DNA of 34,609 nt. Origin: FLUQ01 sp031548325. GTDB lineage: Bacteria > Desulfobacterota > Desulfovibrionia > Desulfovibrionales > Desulfovibrionaceae. A program made the translations under genes and the position numbers. Below, piece after piece: positions 24,059 to 31,674 of the stretch; the stretch's first letter is position 1; each line of letters opens with the position of its first letter. The stretch lies in the NCBI GenBank assembly GCA_031548325.1, contig JAVBRE010000113.1, positions 1-34,609 of the forward strand. The letters are read 5' to 3'. A model generated the notes under the pieces. The model saw only the letters and a list, made by a program, of their open reading frames with translations. It was not told the origin of the DNA and made no database searches.

Positions 24059-24813
24059 CGCCCCGGCTCTTTGTTCCAGAAAGACAGCTGTGGCTTGAAG
24101 GCCTCAAGGCTCTGCACGGGGATGGCCACCTTCATGACGCCTTCGCTGTAGGGCGCCACCTGGTACGGAGGAAAGTAGACAACAAGGCCTTGGGGCGAGA
24201 GGGTGAACAGATCGAAATTTACGATTTCCGGGGCTGTTCCGGCTTTGATCATGTCCGGATGGGCTTTTTCGTGCAACTGTTCGCGCAGGGATTTGACGCA
24301 GGCTTCGGACAGGGCTTGCAGCAGGCCGTCCCGTTGCAGAAAAAGAGTGTCATAGGTCAGGCGGCGGCCATCCCGGCGGTCATAGACAAAGGTGGCGAGG
24401 CCCGATTCCGGGCGGGCTCCGCCCAAGGCCGTGCTGATGGTGAAAATGATTGAAAGCACGCGGGGGGAGGCGACGTGCATGTCGTAAGCGATGGCGAGCT
24501 CATAGGGCAAAGGCGAGGAGGGAGAGATCTGTTCCACGCCTTTGATGAAAGCGTTGGCCTGGTCGCGCGCCCAGATCGCCAATTCTTCGTCGGCCACGGC
24601 ATTGCCGATGGAGGGATAGGAAATGTTGACCCGGTACCGTTCATTACGCTGGATGATGGTGAACGAATCCACTCGTTTTTCCATGGCAAGCCTGGCGCGC
24701 GCTTCAGCCGGGTCCGTGGAGCCGGTCCATCCGGGAAGGGCCGCCCGTGCGCAAGCCGGAGCCGCCAGGACAACGGCGGCGACAAAAATCAAGCACAGGG
24801 AACGAACGCTCAT
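24055..24813 (-). CDS. Secreted DUF3298/DUF4163-type protein
   Basis: A 252-residue protein with a signal peptide (LCLIFVAAVVLAAPACARA, cut near residue 24). The N-terminal half (YRVNISYPSIGN, ADEELAIWARDQ) resembles DUF4163. The C-terminal block FTLSPQGLVVYFPPYQVAPYSEG followed by VAIP is the DUF3298 signature, as seen in RsiV and deacetylase PdaC. In those proteins the module binds lysozyme or cell-wall-related ligands; here only an envelope location is supported. It overlaps the kinase gene upstream and the hydrolase-like gene downstream by four bases each, so the three are translationally coupled. Confidence 0.75.
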   Translation of the reverse strand: MSVRSLCLIFVAAVVLAAPACARAALPGWTGSTDPAEARARLAMEKRVDSFTIIQRNERYRVNISYPSIGNAVADEELAIWARDQANAFIKGVEQISPSSPLPYELAIAYDMHVASPRVLSIIFTISTALGGARPESGLATFVYDRRDGRRLTYDTLFLQRDGLLQALSEACVKSLREQLHEKAHPDMIKAGTAPEIVNFDLFTLSPQGLVVYFPPYQVAPYSEGVMKVAIPVQSLEAFKPQLSFWNKEPGR

Positions 24814-27335
24814 GGCAATTCCTTAGCACTGATGGCCGCGGCTGTCGTCATTTTTTGCGCCAGCATGGAGAGGGCCTTTTGCAGTTCGACAATGACGATG
24901 GGTTTGGCGACATATTCGTCGAACCCGGCGGCCAGAAAGCGCTCGCGGTCGCCGGCCATGGCATGGGCGGTCAACGCGATGACGGGAATGGCGCTGTTTT
25001 TGCGCATGGTTCCCGAAGCGCGATCTTCAAGGATGCGCCGGAGCAGTTCCGTACCGCTCATGACCGGCATCTGGATGTCGCTGAGCAGACAGTCGAAATC
25101 ATCCCGGGCCAAAGATTCCAGAGCAAGGCTGCCGTTTTCCACGCAAAAAACCTTGTGTCCCAAGCGCATCAGCATGCCGCGAACGGCCACCTGGCTGACC
25201 GGGTCGTCTTCCGCCACCAGAATCCGCAGCGGCCGCGAAGAGGGACGGATTCCGGCGGAATCGGGCGCGGCAACGGGCAAGAGGGACGGCGGCAGCTCAA
25301 ACGGCAAGGATATATGCATCACGGTCCCCTGGCCGACTGTGCTTTCCACACATATGCTGCCGTCCAGCAAAGCGACAAGACGGCGTACGATGCCCAGCCC
25401 CAAACCCGTACCGGAATAGGCTCGAGTGCTTGACCCGTCAAGCTGGGTAAATGCTTGAAAAATATACCCGAGCTTGTCTTCGGGAATGCCGATGCCGGTA
25501 TCTTCCACTGTGATGTAGATGGAAGCGTTGCCCTTGAAGCTCCGGGGCAGCATGGAGCAGTGCACATGCACCCGGCCCTCTTCCGTGAATTTTATGGCGT
25601 TGCCCACGACATTGAAAATAATCTGTCTGAGCCGGGCGTCGTCGCCCATGAGCAGGGAAGGCACGGTGGGCTCGACGTGCAGAGCGAAGTCCAGCTGTTT
25701 GTGCCTGGCGTCATGGGTAAAAATGTCCAAGGCGTTGCTCAGAACCTGCGCAAGGGAAAAGGGCTGACGCCTCAATTCCATCTTGCCGGCTTCAGCCCGT
25801 GAAAAATCCAGGATGTCGGAAATGACGCGAAGCAGGCTGTTGCTCGAAAAATTGGCTGTTTCCACGCAGTCGCGCTGTTCGCGTGTCAGGTCCGACATCT
25901 GCAACAGTTGCAGCATGCCGAGGACTCCGTTGAGGGGCGTGCGCAGCTCATGGCTGACGTTGGCCAAAAATTCGTTTTTCGCGAGGCTTGCCTGCTCAGC
26001 GTCCATTTTGGCGCGGGTCAGGGAGCCCATTGTCCAGCGCCTGCGCAAAATCTGCCACATGCCGTTTATGAAAAGCTCCAACTGGCGCAGGTCGCCGGGT
26101 TCATAAGGGATGGCCTTGTCCGCAACGCCCGCGACGCAGACGATCTTGTCTTTTTCCATGATCGAGGCCAGCATGTAGCGCCGGGCGTGCCCCGGAACGG
26201 ACATGCGGGAGGGGAAAAAAGCGGGCGAGTTGTAAATGCCCGGCGGGGCTTCCCGGTTATAAATTCCTTCCAGGATGCTGCGGCTGAGGTCGGATCGACG
26301 CTTTTTTTCTTTGTCCGGCATGGGGGCGCCGGGCACCCAGAAGTGGCGCGACGGATCCGCGCCGCTTCCGGCCTTGAAAAACAGGGCGCCGGTCTTGCTG
26401 CCGGTGAGCCGTGTGGCTTTGTCCAGGGCGAAAAGGATCAGTTCGTCTTCGGTCAGATTGTCATCCAGTTGCGAAATGGCATACAGCGCTGTTTGCCGTG
26501 CCTCGTTCAGCCGTATTTTTTCGTCGCTGAGGCGCAGGTCCGTGACATCCTTGGCGATGCAGGCGATTCGCCCTGTTTCGGGAGAATAGAGGGAAAGTTC
26601 AAAGTAACGCCCCAGTTCGGTATCGTGGATAGAAGCAAGAGTGCTGTTGCCGGAATGCAGAACCTGCAAGAATATGCGTCGCCATTCCATTGCGGAAGAA
26701 CCCAGCAATTCGAAAAGGCTGCGGCCCAGGGCACGGTTTTCGGACAGGGAATGCATGCGCGCAAAGGCCGGGTTCAGCAGCAGAAGAATAAAGTCTTCTT
26801 CACGCTCCGGCCCGGCGGGCAGCAGTTCAAAAAAGGCAAAGCCGTCGACCATGCTGGAAAAAAGAGCGCGGTAGCTCTGTTCGGTGCGGAGCATGGACGA
26901 AATGTCGCGAATATACGCCGACACAAAGGCGATATTGTTCTCGTGGTCGAATTCCGGCCACAAACGCACTTCAATGGTCAGAACAAAGCCCCTGGACGAG
27001 CGAAAACACAGGCGCGACTGCACGGGCAGGCGCAGTTCGCGCACTCGGGTCATGTTTTCAAGCATGAAAACGATATAGTCGGGGCTGATCTTCAGTTCAT
27101 CCAGGGTTCTGCCCAGCACTTCCTCCTCGGCGAGCGAAGTGAAGTCACTGAGGTTGGGGCTGACGTAAACGATGCGGCCTTGCGCGTCGTGGCGGCACAT
27201 GAGGTCAGGACAATTTTCGGCCATGGAGCGAAATTTCTGCTCGCTGGCGCGCAAGGCCAGTTCCGCCTCGCGGGGCAGATCAGCCCTACTGTTCGGCAAA
27301 AGGGCGGCATGGGTGTGCGAAAAGGGTACGGACAT
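24810..27335 (-). CDS. Soluble hybrid histidine kinase (PAS-PAS-GAF-HisKA-HATPase-REC)
   Basis: The order of domains in this 841-residue protein is PAS (about 30-150), PAS (about 155-275), a GAF-like sensor (about 285-440, with TGSKTGALFFKAG), HisKA with VSHELRTPLNG (phospho-His near 462), HATPase_c with NVVGNAIKF, DTGIGIP and GTGLGLGIV (about 560-690), and a receiver with VAEDDP and the phosphoacceptor in SDIQMP (about 700-825, Asp near 751). No membrane segments are visible, so it senses a cytoplasmic signal. The frame is open far upstream, but the start at 27335 (MSVPFSHTHA) lies seven bases after the trmJ stop. No separate response regulator or Hpt gene is in the window. Confidence 0.9.
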   Translation of the reverse strand: MSVPFSHTHAALLPNSRADLPREAELALRASEQKFRSMAENCPDLMCRHDAQGRIVYVSPNLSDFTSLAEEEVLGRTLDELKISPDYIVFMLENMTRVRELRLPVQSRLCFRSSRGFVLTIEVRLWPEFDHENNIAFVSAYIRDISSMLRTEQSYRALFSSMVDGFAFFELLPAGPEREEDFILLLLNPAFARMHSLSENRALGRSLFELLGSSAMEWRRIFLQVLHSGNSTLASIHDTELGRYFELSLYSPETGRIACIAKDVTDLRLSDEKIRLNEARQTALYAISQLDDNLTEDELILFALDKATRLTGSKTGALFFKAGSGADPSRHFWVPGAPMPDKEKKRRSDLSRSILEGIYNREAPPGIYNSPAFFPSRMSVPGHARRYMLASIMEKDKIVCVAGVADKAIPYEPGDLRQLELFINGMWQILRRRWTMGSLTRAKMDAEQASLAKNEFLANVSHELRTPLNGVLGMLQLLQMSDLTREQRDCVETANFSSNSLLRVISDILDFSRAEAGKMELRRQPFSLAQVLSNALDIFTHDARHKQLDFALHVEPTVPSLLMGDDARLRQIIFNVVGNAIKFTEEGRVHVHCSMLPRSFKGNASIYITVEDTGIGIPEDKLGYIFQAFTQLDGSSTRAYSGTGLGLGIVRRLVALLDGSICVESTVGQGTVMHISLPFELPPSLLPVAAPDSAGIRPSSRPLRILVAEDDPVSQVAVRGMLMRLGHKVFCVENGSLALESLARDDFDCLLSDIQMPVMSGTELLRRILEDRASGTMRKNSAIPVIALTAHAMAGDRERFLAAGFDEYVAKPIVIVELQKALSMLAQKMTTAAAISAKELP

Positions 27336-27342
27336 GGCCGCA

Positions 27343-28119
27343 CTATACTTTGGGGAAGGCCTTTTCGGCAAGTCGGTCAAAGCGCCGGCAAACGCCCATG
27401 AACAGGTCGAATTCATGGCGCTGCAGTCCGGCGCGGCAAAAAAAACGGCGCAAGGGCTGCATGAACCAGTCGGGGTTGTCTTCCGGCAAAAATTCGGCAA
27501 GGGTCAGCGTATGACGAAGCGCAGCAAAGAGCATCTCTTGTTCTTCCAGGGTCGCGGCGCGGGATGCGCCGCGTTTTTTGGGCCGCCGGTCCGGGTGGTA
27601 CGCATGCTCAAGTCTTGCCGTGAACCATTCGTACAGCACGATGAGCACGGCCTGGGCCAGATTCAGCGAGGGCTGCTCCGGGGCGGTGGGGATGGTCACC
27701 AGACGGGTGCAAATTGCAACTTCGCCGTTTTCAAGCCCCCGGTCTTCCGGGCCGAAGACCAGCGCGACCCTGCCGCCGGTCCGCGCAACAGCGCAGATTT
27801 CGTCCGCCGCCCGGGCCGGGGGCATCACCCCCTGCCGCCAGCCGCCGGTGCGGGCGGTGGTTCCGAAAGCGTGCGTGCATCCTTCCAAAGCCTCGCGCAG
27901 GGTCGGCACAATGCGCAAGCTTTGCAGCACAGCCAGTCCTTGCCCGGTGGCCAGGGGGGCGGCCTTGTCCATGTCCCATCGCTCGGGATCGACCAGAATG
28001 AGTTCGGCTGCGCCCATGTTGGCGCAGGCCCGGGCCGCCATGCCGACGTTTTCGGGAAAACGCGTCCGCACCAGGACCACTACCGGGGCGTTATTGTTTG
28101 AAGAATTTTTTTTACTCAT
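27343..28119 (-). CDS. trmJ: tRNA (Cm32/Um32) methyltransferase TrmJ-like
   Basis: SPOUT-class 2'-O-methyltransferase acting at position 32 of tRNAs. VVVLVRTRFPENVGMAARACANMG (residues about 13-36) is the family N-terminal motif with the catalytic Arg region. LVFGPEDRGLENGEV (about 119-133) and IPTAPEQPSLNLAQAVLIVLYE (about 142-163) form the SAM-binding knot. The length of 258 aa agrees with TrmJ (246 in E. coli). It is the first gene of a leftward operon. The region upstream is a 131-bp palindrome, and no promoter is obvious. Confidence 0.88.
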   Translation of the reverse strand: MSKKNSSNNNAPVVVLVRTRFPENVGMAARACANMGAAELILVDPERWDMDKAAPLATGQGLAVLQSLRIVPTLREALEGCTHAFGTTARTGGWRQGVMPPARAADEICAVARTGGRVALVFGPEDRGLENGEVAICTRLVTIPTAPEQPSLNLAQAVLIVLYEWFTARLEHAYHPDRRPKKRGASRAATLEEQEMLFAALRHTLTLAEFLPEDNPDWFMQPLRRFFCRAGLQRHEFDLFMGVCRRFDRLAEKAFPKV

Positions 28120-28158
28120 CCACGTTGCCTTTTGAAGGTATCACTGAAGACGGCCGCT

Positions 28159-28289
28159 GCTGAAACGGCGGATTTTGTTTTACGGCAAGGAAAGCGCTTT
28201 TTACGGGCCGGGGGTAGCGCGGTTGGGTACAGCCCCGGCCCGGAAAAAGCGCTTGACGCCGTCCGGAAGGCAAAATCCGCCGTTTCAGC
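28159..28289. repeat. 131-bp imperfect palindrome between trmJ and the DUF456 gene
   Basis: Outer arms are 19-bp perfect (28159-28177 against 28271-28289, CAAAATCCGCCGTTTCAGC). Inside are ACGGC/GCCGT (28182-28186 against 28258-28262), AAGCGCTTTTT/AAAAAGCGCTT (28192-28202 against 28244-28254) and GGGCCGGGG/CCCCGGCCC (28205-28213 against 28233-28241), leaving a loop of about 19 bases. The right arm contains the stop codon of the DUF456 gene. It could act as a terminator for that gene or be an inserted element. Confidence 0.75.
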
Positions 28290-28791
28290 CGGGCCAGATG
28301 CGCGGCGCGGCGTACGCGATCATGGCGAAGCCCAGAGCCGCCTTGAGAACTGTGCCGCCGAAACGGCCCAGCATGACGCCCCAGGCGGCGTTCAGAGCGG
28401 CCTCGTTGGGCAGGCCCCGCAGAAGCTCAACGGCGAGGCTGCCCAGAAAGGCTCCGGCCAGGGCGCCGAAAAAAGCGCCGACTCCCAGAAAAAAGGGCGC
28501 GCCGACAATGGCCCCGGCAAAGGCGCCGATCATGCCGCCGATGGTGCCTTTGCCAGAACCGCCGTATTTTTTGCCCCAGATATGAAGCATCAGAAATTCC
28601 GCCAGTTCGCCGACCAAAGCCAGCGCGCCGAGCACGATGAAATTGTTGGCGGTCAGGGTGCTGTCCGGCGCGGAGAGAGCCCAGATGACGGCCAGGCCCA
28701 GGATAAGCCAGTTGGCGGGCAGGCCGAACAGATGCAATCCCAGAGACAGAATCATGAAGGCGATGCAGACGGCGGCGAGAGTTGCTGACAT
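28285..28791 (-). CDS. DUF456 family membrane protein
   Basis: A 168-residue, Gly/Ala-rich protein with about four hydrophobic stretches. GLHLFGLPANWLILGLAVIWAL near the N-terminus and KYGGSGKGTIGGMIGAFAGAIVGAPFF, FFGALAGAFLGSLAVELLRG in the middle are the glycine-zipper-like helices of DUF456. The function is unknown in the family. Start 28791 (MSATLAAV) is chosen because the sequence upstream in this frame is Arg-rich and antisense-like; a clear ribosome binding site is lacking. It lies 47 bases after the aldolase gene and is probably co-transcribed. Confidence 0.75.
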   Translation of the reverse strand: MSATLAAVCIAFMILSLGLHLFGLPANWLILGLAVIWALSAPDSTLTANNFIVLGALALVGELAEFLMLHIWGKKYGGSGKGTIGGMIGAFAGAIVGAPFFLGVGAFFGALAGAFLGSLAVELLRGLPNEAALNAAWGVMLGRFGGTVLKAALGFAMIAYAAPRIWPG

Positions 28792-28802
28792 GGCATGAAT
28801 GA

Positions 28803-28825
28803 GCGGGGCGGCAGAACCGCCCCGC
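28803..28825 (-). terminator. Hairpin between aldolase and DUF456 genes
   Basis: GCGGGGCGG (28803-28811) pairs perfectly with CCGCCCCGC (28817-28825). No T tract follows on the minus strand, so it is more likely an attenuating or mRNA-stabilising stem than a complete terminator. Confidence 0.45.
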
Positions 28826-28838
28826 AAGGTTGTATCCG

Positions 28839-29762
28839 TTACATTTTTTCCGAACAGCCGAGCACGTTTTTGATCTTGTGCTGCACCATTTTTTTGACGG
28901 CTTCGCGGGCGGGTTTCAGATAGCCGCGCGGGTCGAACTCTTCCGGGTGTTCCGCAAAATACTGGCGGATGGAAGCGGTCATGGCCAGACGGATATCCGT
29001 ATCGATGTTGATCTTGCACACGCTCATGCCCGCGGCCTTGCGCAGCAGTTCTTCGGGAACGCCCCTGGCGCCCTTGACCTTGGCCCCGTATTTGTTGGCC
29101 ATTTCCACAAACTCCTGAGGCACGCTGGAAGCGCCGTGCAGCACGATGGGGTAGCCGGGCAGCAGTTTGCCGATTTTTTCCAGGCGGGGGAAATCAAGCT
29201 TGGCGTCGCCGGCGAATTTATACGCGCCGTGGCTGGTGCCGATGGCGATGGCAAGAGAATCGCAGCCGGTGCGCTGCACAAATTCCACAGCCTGATCCGG
29301 ATCGGTGTAGACGCTGTGTTCGGACGAAACGTCGTCCTCAACCCCGGCCAGGCGCCCCAGTTCGCCTTCAACCCAGATGCCCTTGTCGTGGGCGTACTCC
29401 ACCACCTGTTTGGTCACCTTGATGTTTTCCTCAAAGGGCAGATGGGATCCGTCGATCATGACCGAGGTGAAGCCGCCGTCGATGCAGGCCTTGCACAGCT
29501 CAAAGTCGGGGCCGTGGTCAAGGTGCAGCACCACGGGCAGGTCCGTGTCCATGAGCGCGGCTTCGATCAGCTTCACAATGTAATTCTGCCCGGCGTACTT
29601 GCGGGCTCCGGCGGAAACCTGCAGAATCAGCGGGGCTTTTTCTTCGGCGCCGGCCATCATGATGCCTTGAATGATTTCCATGTTGTTCACGTTGAAGGCC
29701 CCGATGGCGTACCCTTCTTTATAGGCCCGCGCGAACATGTCTTTGGGTCCGGTCAGCGGCAT
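28839..29762 (-). CDS. fba: Class II fructose-bisphosphate aldolase
   Basis: Zinc enzyme that reversibly cleaves fructose 1,6-bisphosphate into dihydroxyacetone phosphate and glyceraldehyde 3-phosphate. Motifs include GAFNVNNMEIIQG near residue 22, the HLDHGPD catalytic Asp/His pair (about 81-87), EGELGRLAGVED, the Zn ligand in AIGTSHGAYK (about 179-188), VLHGASSVPQE and the phosphate site INIDTDIRLAMT. The length of 307 aa matches the class IIB group. AAGGAGACACGCC precedes the ATG. A promoter is visible upstream. The DUF456 gene follows. Confidence 0.94.
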   Translation of the reverse strand: MPLTGPKDMFARAYKEGYAIGAFNVNNMEIIQGIMMAGAEEKAPLILQVSAGARKYAGQNYIVKLIEAALMDTDLPVVLHLDHGPDFELCKACIDGGFTSVMIDGSHLPFEENIKVTKQVVEYAHDKGIWVEGELGRLAGVEDDVSSEHSVYTDPDQAVEFVQRTGCDSLAIAIGTSHGAYKFAGDAKLDFPRLEKIGKLLPGYPIVLHGASSVPQEFVEMANKYGAKVKGARGVPEELLRKAAGMSVCKINIDTDIRLAMTASIRQYFAEHPEEFDPRGYLKPAREAVKKMVQHKIKNVLGCSEKM

Positions 29763-29855
29763 GGCGTGTCTCCTTGTCTGAAAGTATGTCGAAGCTCTTC
29801 ATCCGAATAGTGTGCTCTTCGCTTGCGCGCGGCGAATTTGCCCGCCGTTGTTTCC

Positions 29856-29883
29856 AGTATACCCCAGATGGGGTAAAAGGCAA
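29856..29883 (-). promoter_or_regulatory. Putative fba promoter with overlapping palindrome
   Basis: On the minus strand, TTGCCT (29878-29883) and TATACT (29856-29861) are spaced by 16 bases, about 94 bases before the fba start. The spacer contains CCCCATCTGGGG (29862-29873), a palindrome that could be an operator. Confidence 0.5.
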
Positions 29884-29888
29884 AGCAG

Positions 29889-30084
29889 GTGGGGCGGTTT
29901 GCCGTGATGCTTCGTCAGACATCGATTTTTGCGGCAGTCGAATACCAGAAGAGTATACTCTTGCCGCCAAAATCTTGTCCTGACTCGGCACATCCTGCGC
30001 CTCGCCCTGCGGGCGGGGTCGCTATGCTCCCTTGTCTCGTTCCGCTATCCTGCGGAACGGTCCTCGTCTGACGGCAAACCGTGC
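29889..30084 (+). repeat. Long-stem structured repeat, copy 1 (with internal insert)
   Basis: Stems are CGGTTTGCCGT/ACGGCAAACCG (29895-29905 against 30071-30081), CAGAC/GTCTG (29916-29920 against 30066-30070), GATTTTTGCGGCA/TGCCGCCAAAATC (29924-29936 against 29962-29974) and a tip hairpin ATAC/GTAT with loop CAGAAGA (29942-29956). A GATGCTTCG bulge separates the first two stems. Compared with the copy at 31476 it carries about 80 extra bases (within about 29985-30065), including the hairpin CGTTCCG/GCGGAACG. It lies between fba and the lipoprotein gene. Confidence 0.75.
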
Positions 30085-30114
30085 TTCGGCCCTAGGATGG
30101 CGGGCACATGCGTC

Positions 30115-30143
30115 TTGAACCCCATGATAGGCAGGCATATTTT
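30115..30143 (+). promoter_or_regulatory. Putative promoter for the lipoprotein gene
   Basis: TTGAAC (30115-30120) and TATTTT (30138-30143) are spaced by 17 bases, 56 bases before ATG 30200. Confidence 0.45.
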
Positions 30144-30199
30144 TTGCATTTATCAGCGTTGAGTGCCATTTGAGCAAAATATTCCCGCCCGGAGGAATC

Positions 30200-31474
30200 A
30201 TGCAGCGTTTTCCACATACCGTTTGGGCCATTCCGGCAGCCGCCTGCATTGGCTTGTTTCTGTCGGCCGCCGGCTGTGCCGAGAGCCGCTACGCGACCGT
30301 CAAACCGTCGCCAGGGGCGTCTTTGTCCGCCGAAGCGTATAGCGGACCCGTGCGGGCCGACCTGCGGGCGGCCTATGACGCCTGCCTTGCCCGGTGCAAT
30401 GAGAACAGCTCTCTGGGCGCGGTCACCCGCGAAGGCTGCTTCAAGGGCTGTGCGGAAGTGCGGCGGCGGGTCAATCTGCGGGACGAGGATTTTGCCTCTC
30501 GCCAGGAATGTTCCGATGCTCTGCGCGAAGTGGACATCAACCGCGATCTGTATATTGAAGACATGCGGCGCTGGTGCGACAGCCAGTGGGAACATCTGCA
30601 CAAGCGCAAGGGCTGCTATGACGCGGTGGCCGTATTTTACAACAATCTGACGGAAGCTTCCGTCTGCGGCGGCGGGTACGCGCAGCCCCCGAACTATACC
30701 CAGGCGCAGCAGTACGACCGGGCGACCGGCGCGACCGCAACCCCGATCCATGCGGCGCCCGCCGTGCAGCCGGCTCCGGCCGCGCCGGCCTACAGCGCCG
30801 CGGCCACAACGCCGTATCTTCAGGATACCCCGAAATATCAAAAGAACTACCGTTCCGGCAAAAAGGCCGCGGCCGCCCCGGCCGGGGCCGGGAAGAGCGG
30901 AAGCAAACCCGCCGCGAAGGCGGGAAGCGCGGCAAAAGGCAAGCCGGGCAAAGCTTCGGCAGCCGCGCCGAAGCCTGTGGAAAAAGATGCGCCCATGCCG
31001 GGCCGGGACCAGGCCCCCCCGCCGACCGCTTCTGCCGTAACGCCCTCAGCGACCGCCCCGCAACAGGCGGATATTCCGACCACGCCGGGGACGGCGCTTC
31101 CCGCACAGAGCGCGCCTGCCGCTCCTGCGGCGCTTGCCCCGGTTCCGGCAATGCCGTCTCCGGCGGCGGCGCCCAAGATGTCCGACGGGCCGACCCTGCG
31201 CGTACCGGACCAGGGCGGAAGCCCGGCGGCTCCCGTCGCGGCGCCTGTTCCGCAGCAGGCGGCCCCTTCGGCCGCGCCCGCTGCACAGGCTCAGCCCCCG
31301 GCCGCGCCGGGAACCGCGTCCCCCTCGCAGGCTCAGCCCCCGGCCGCGCAGGCTTCGCCGGCGGCAGCCGCAACGCCTCCGGCGAGCGGGGTCATTCCAC
31401 CGGTGCCTTCCATGCTGGAGCAGCCCTATAATCTGCCGACTCTGATCGCGCCGCAGGCAGAATCGGAAAAATAA
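30200..31474 (+). CDS. Ala/Pro-rich lipoprotein with Cys-rich N-terminal domain, unknown function
   Basis: The N-terminus has a lipoprotein signal with lipobox LSAAGC, cysteine at about residue 26, so it should be lipid-anchored in the envelope. Residues about 50-165 form a Cys-containing helical domain: AYDACLARC, GCFKGCAEV, RQECSDAL, RRWCDSQW, RKGCYDAV and ASVCGG, about eight cysteines. Beyond about residue 190 the chain is low-complexity Ala/Pro/Gln/Lys, with AQPPAA-type repeats, like a periplasm-spanning linker. GGAGGAATC directly before ATG 30200 decides the start over an in-frame TTG at 30170. I do not recognise the family. Confidence 0.75.
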   Translation: MQRFPHTVWAIPAAACIGLFLSAAGCAESRYATVKPSPGASLSAEAYSGPVRADLRAAYDACLARCNENSSLGAVTREGCFKGCAEVRRRVNLRDEDFASRQECSDALREVDINRDLYIEDMRRWCDSQWEHLHKRKGCYDAVAVFYNNLTEASVCGGGYAQPPNYTQAQQYDRATGATATPIHAAPAVQPAPAAPAYSAAATTPYLQDTPKYQKNYRSGKKAAAAPAGAGKSGSKPAAKAGSAAKGKPGKASAAAPKPVEKDAPMPGRDQAPPPTASAVTPSATAPQQADIPTTPGTALPAQSAPAAPAALAPVPAMPSPAAAPKMSDGPTLRVPDQGGSPAAPVAAPVPQQAAPSAAPAAQAQPPAAPGTASPSQAQPPAAQASPAAAATPPASGVIPPVPSMLEQPYNLPTLIAPQAESEK

Positions 31475-31475
31475 G

Positions 31476-31612
31476 CGGCAGGGTGGGGGCTCGGTTTACC
31501 GTGATACTTCGTCAGGCATCGATTTTGGCGACAGCCATGGACCGAAGAGTCCGCTCCTGTCGCCGAAATCTCGCCTTTCTTGCCTGACGGTAAACCGAGC
31601 CCCCACCCGCTT
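31476..31612 (+). repeat. Long-stem structured repeat, copy 2
   Basis: Perfect 22-bp outer arms (31481-31502 against 31587-31608), a GATACTTCG bulge, CAGGCA/TGCCTG, then GATTTTGGCGACAG/CTGTCGCCGAAATC (31521-31534 against 31557-31570) and a GGAC/GTCC tip hairpin (31539-31552). Same plan as 29889-30084, with compensatory changes in each stem. It starts two bases after the lipoprotein stop and has no T tract. Confidence 0.8.
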
Positions 31613-31674
31613 TCCTCACTCTTGCCGTATTTGCCGCTTATTTTCCTGTTGCAGCAAACGCAATGAGGATAGTG

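Noticed and set aside
25908..27401. 497-codon plus-strand open frame
   Set aside because: Antisense to the histidine kinase, whose domains are unmistakable.
22640..28119. Toxin-antitoxin or anti-phage defence module
   Set aside because: The genes are a tRNA methylase, a kinase and two secreted proteins; no nuclease, reverse transcriptase, NTPase-effector pair or similar signature was found here or elsewhere in the window.
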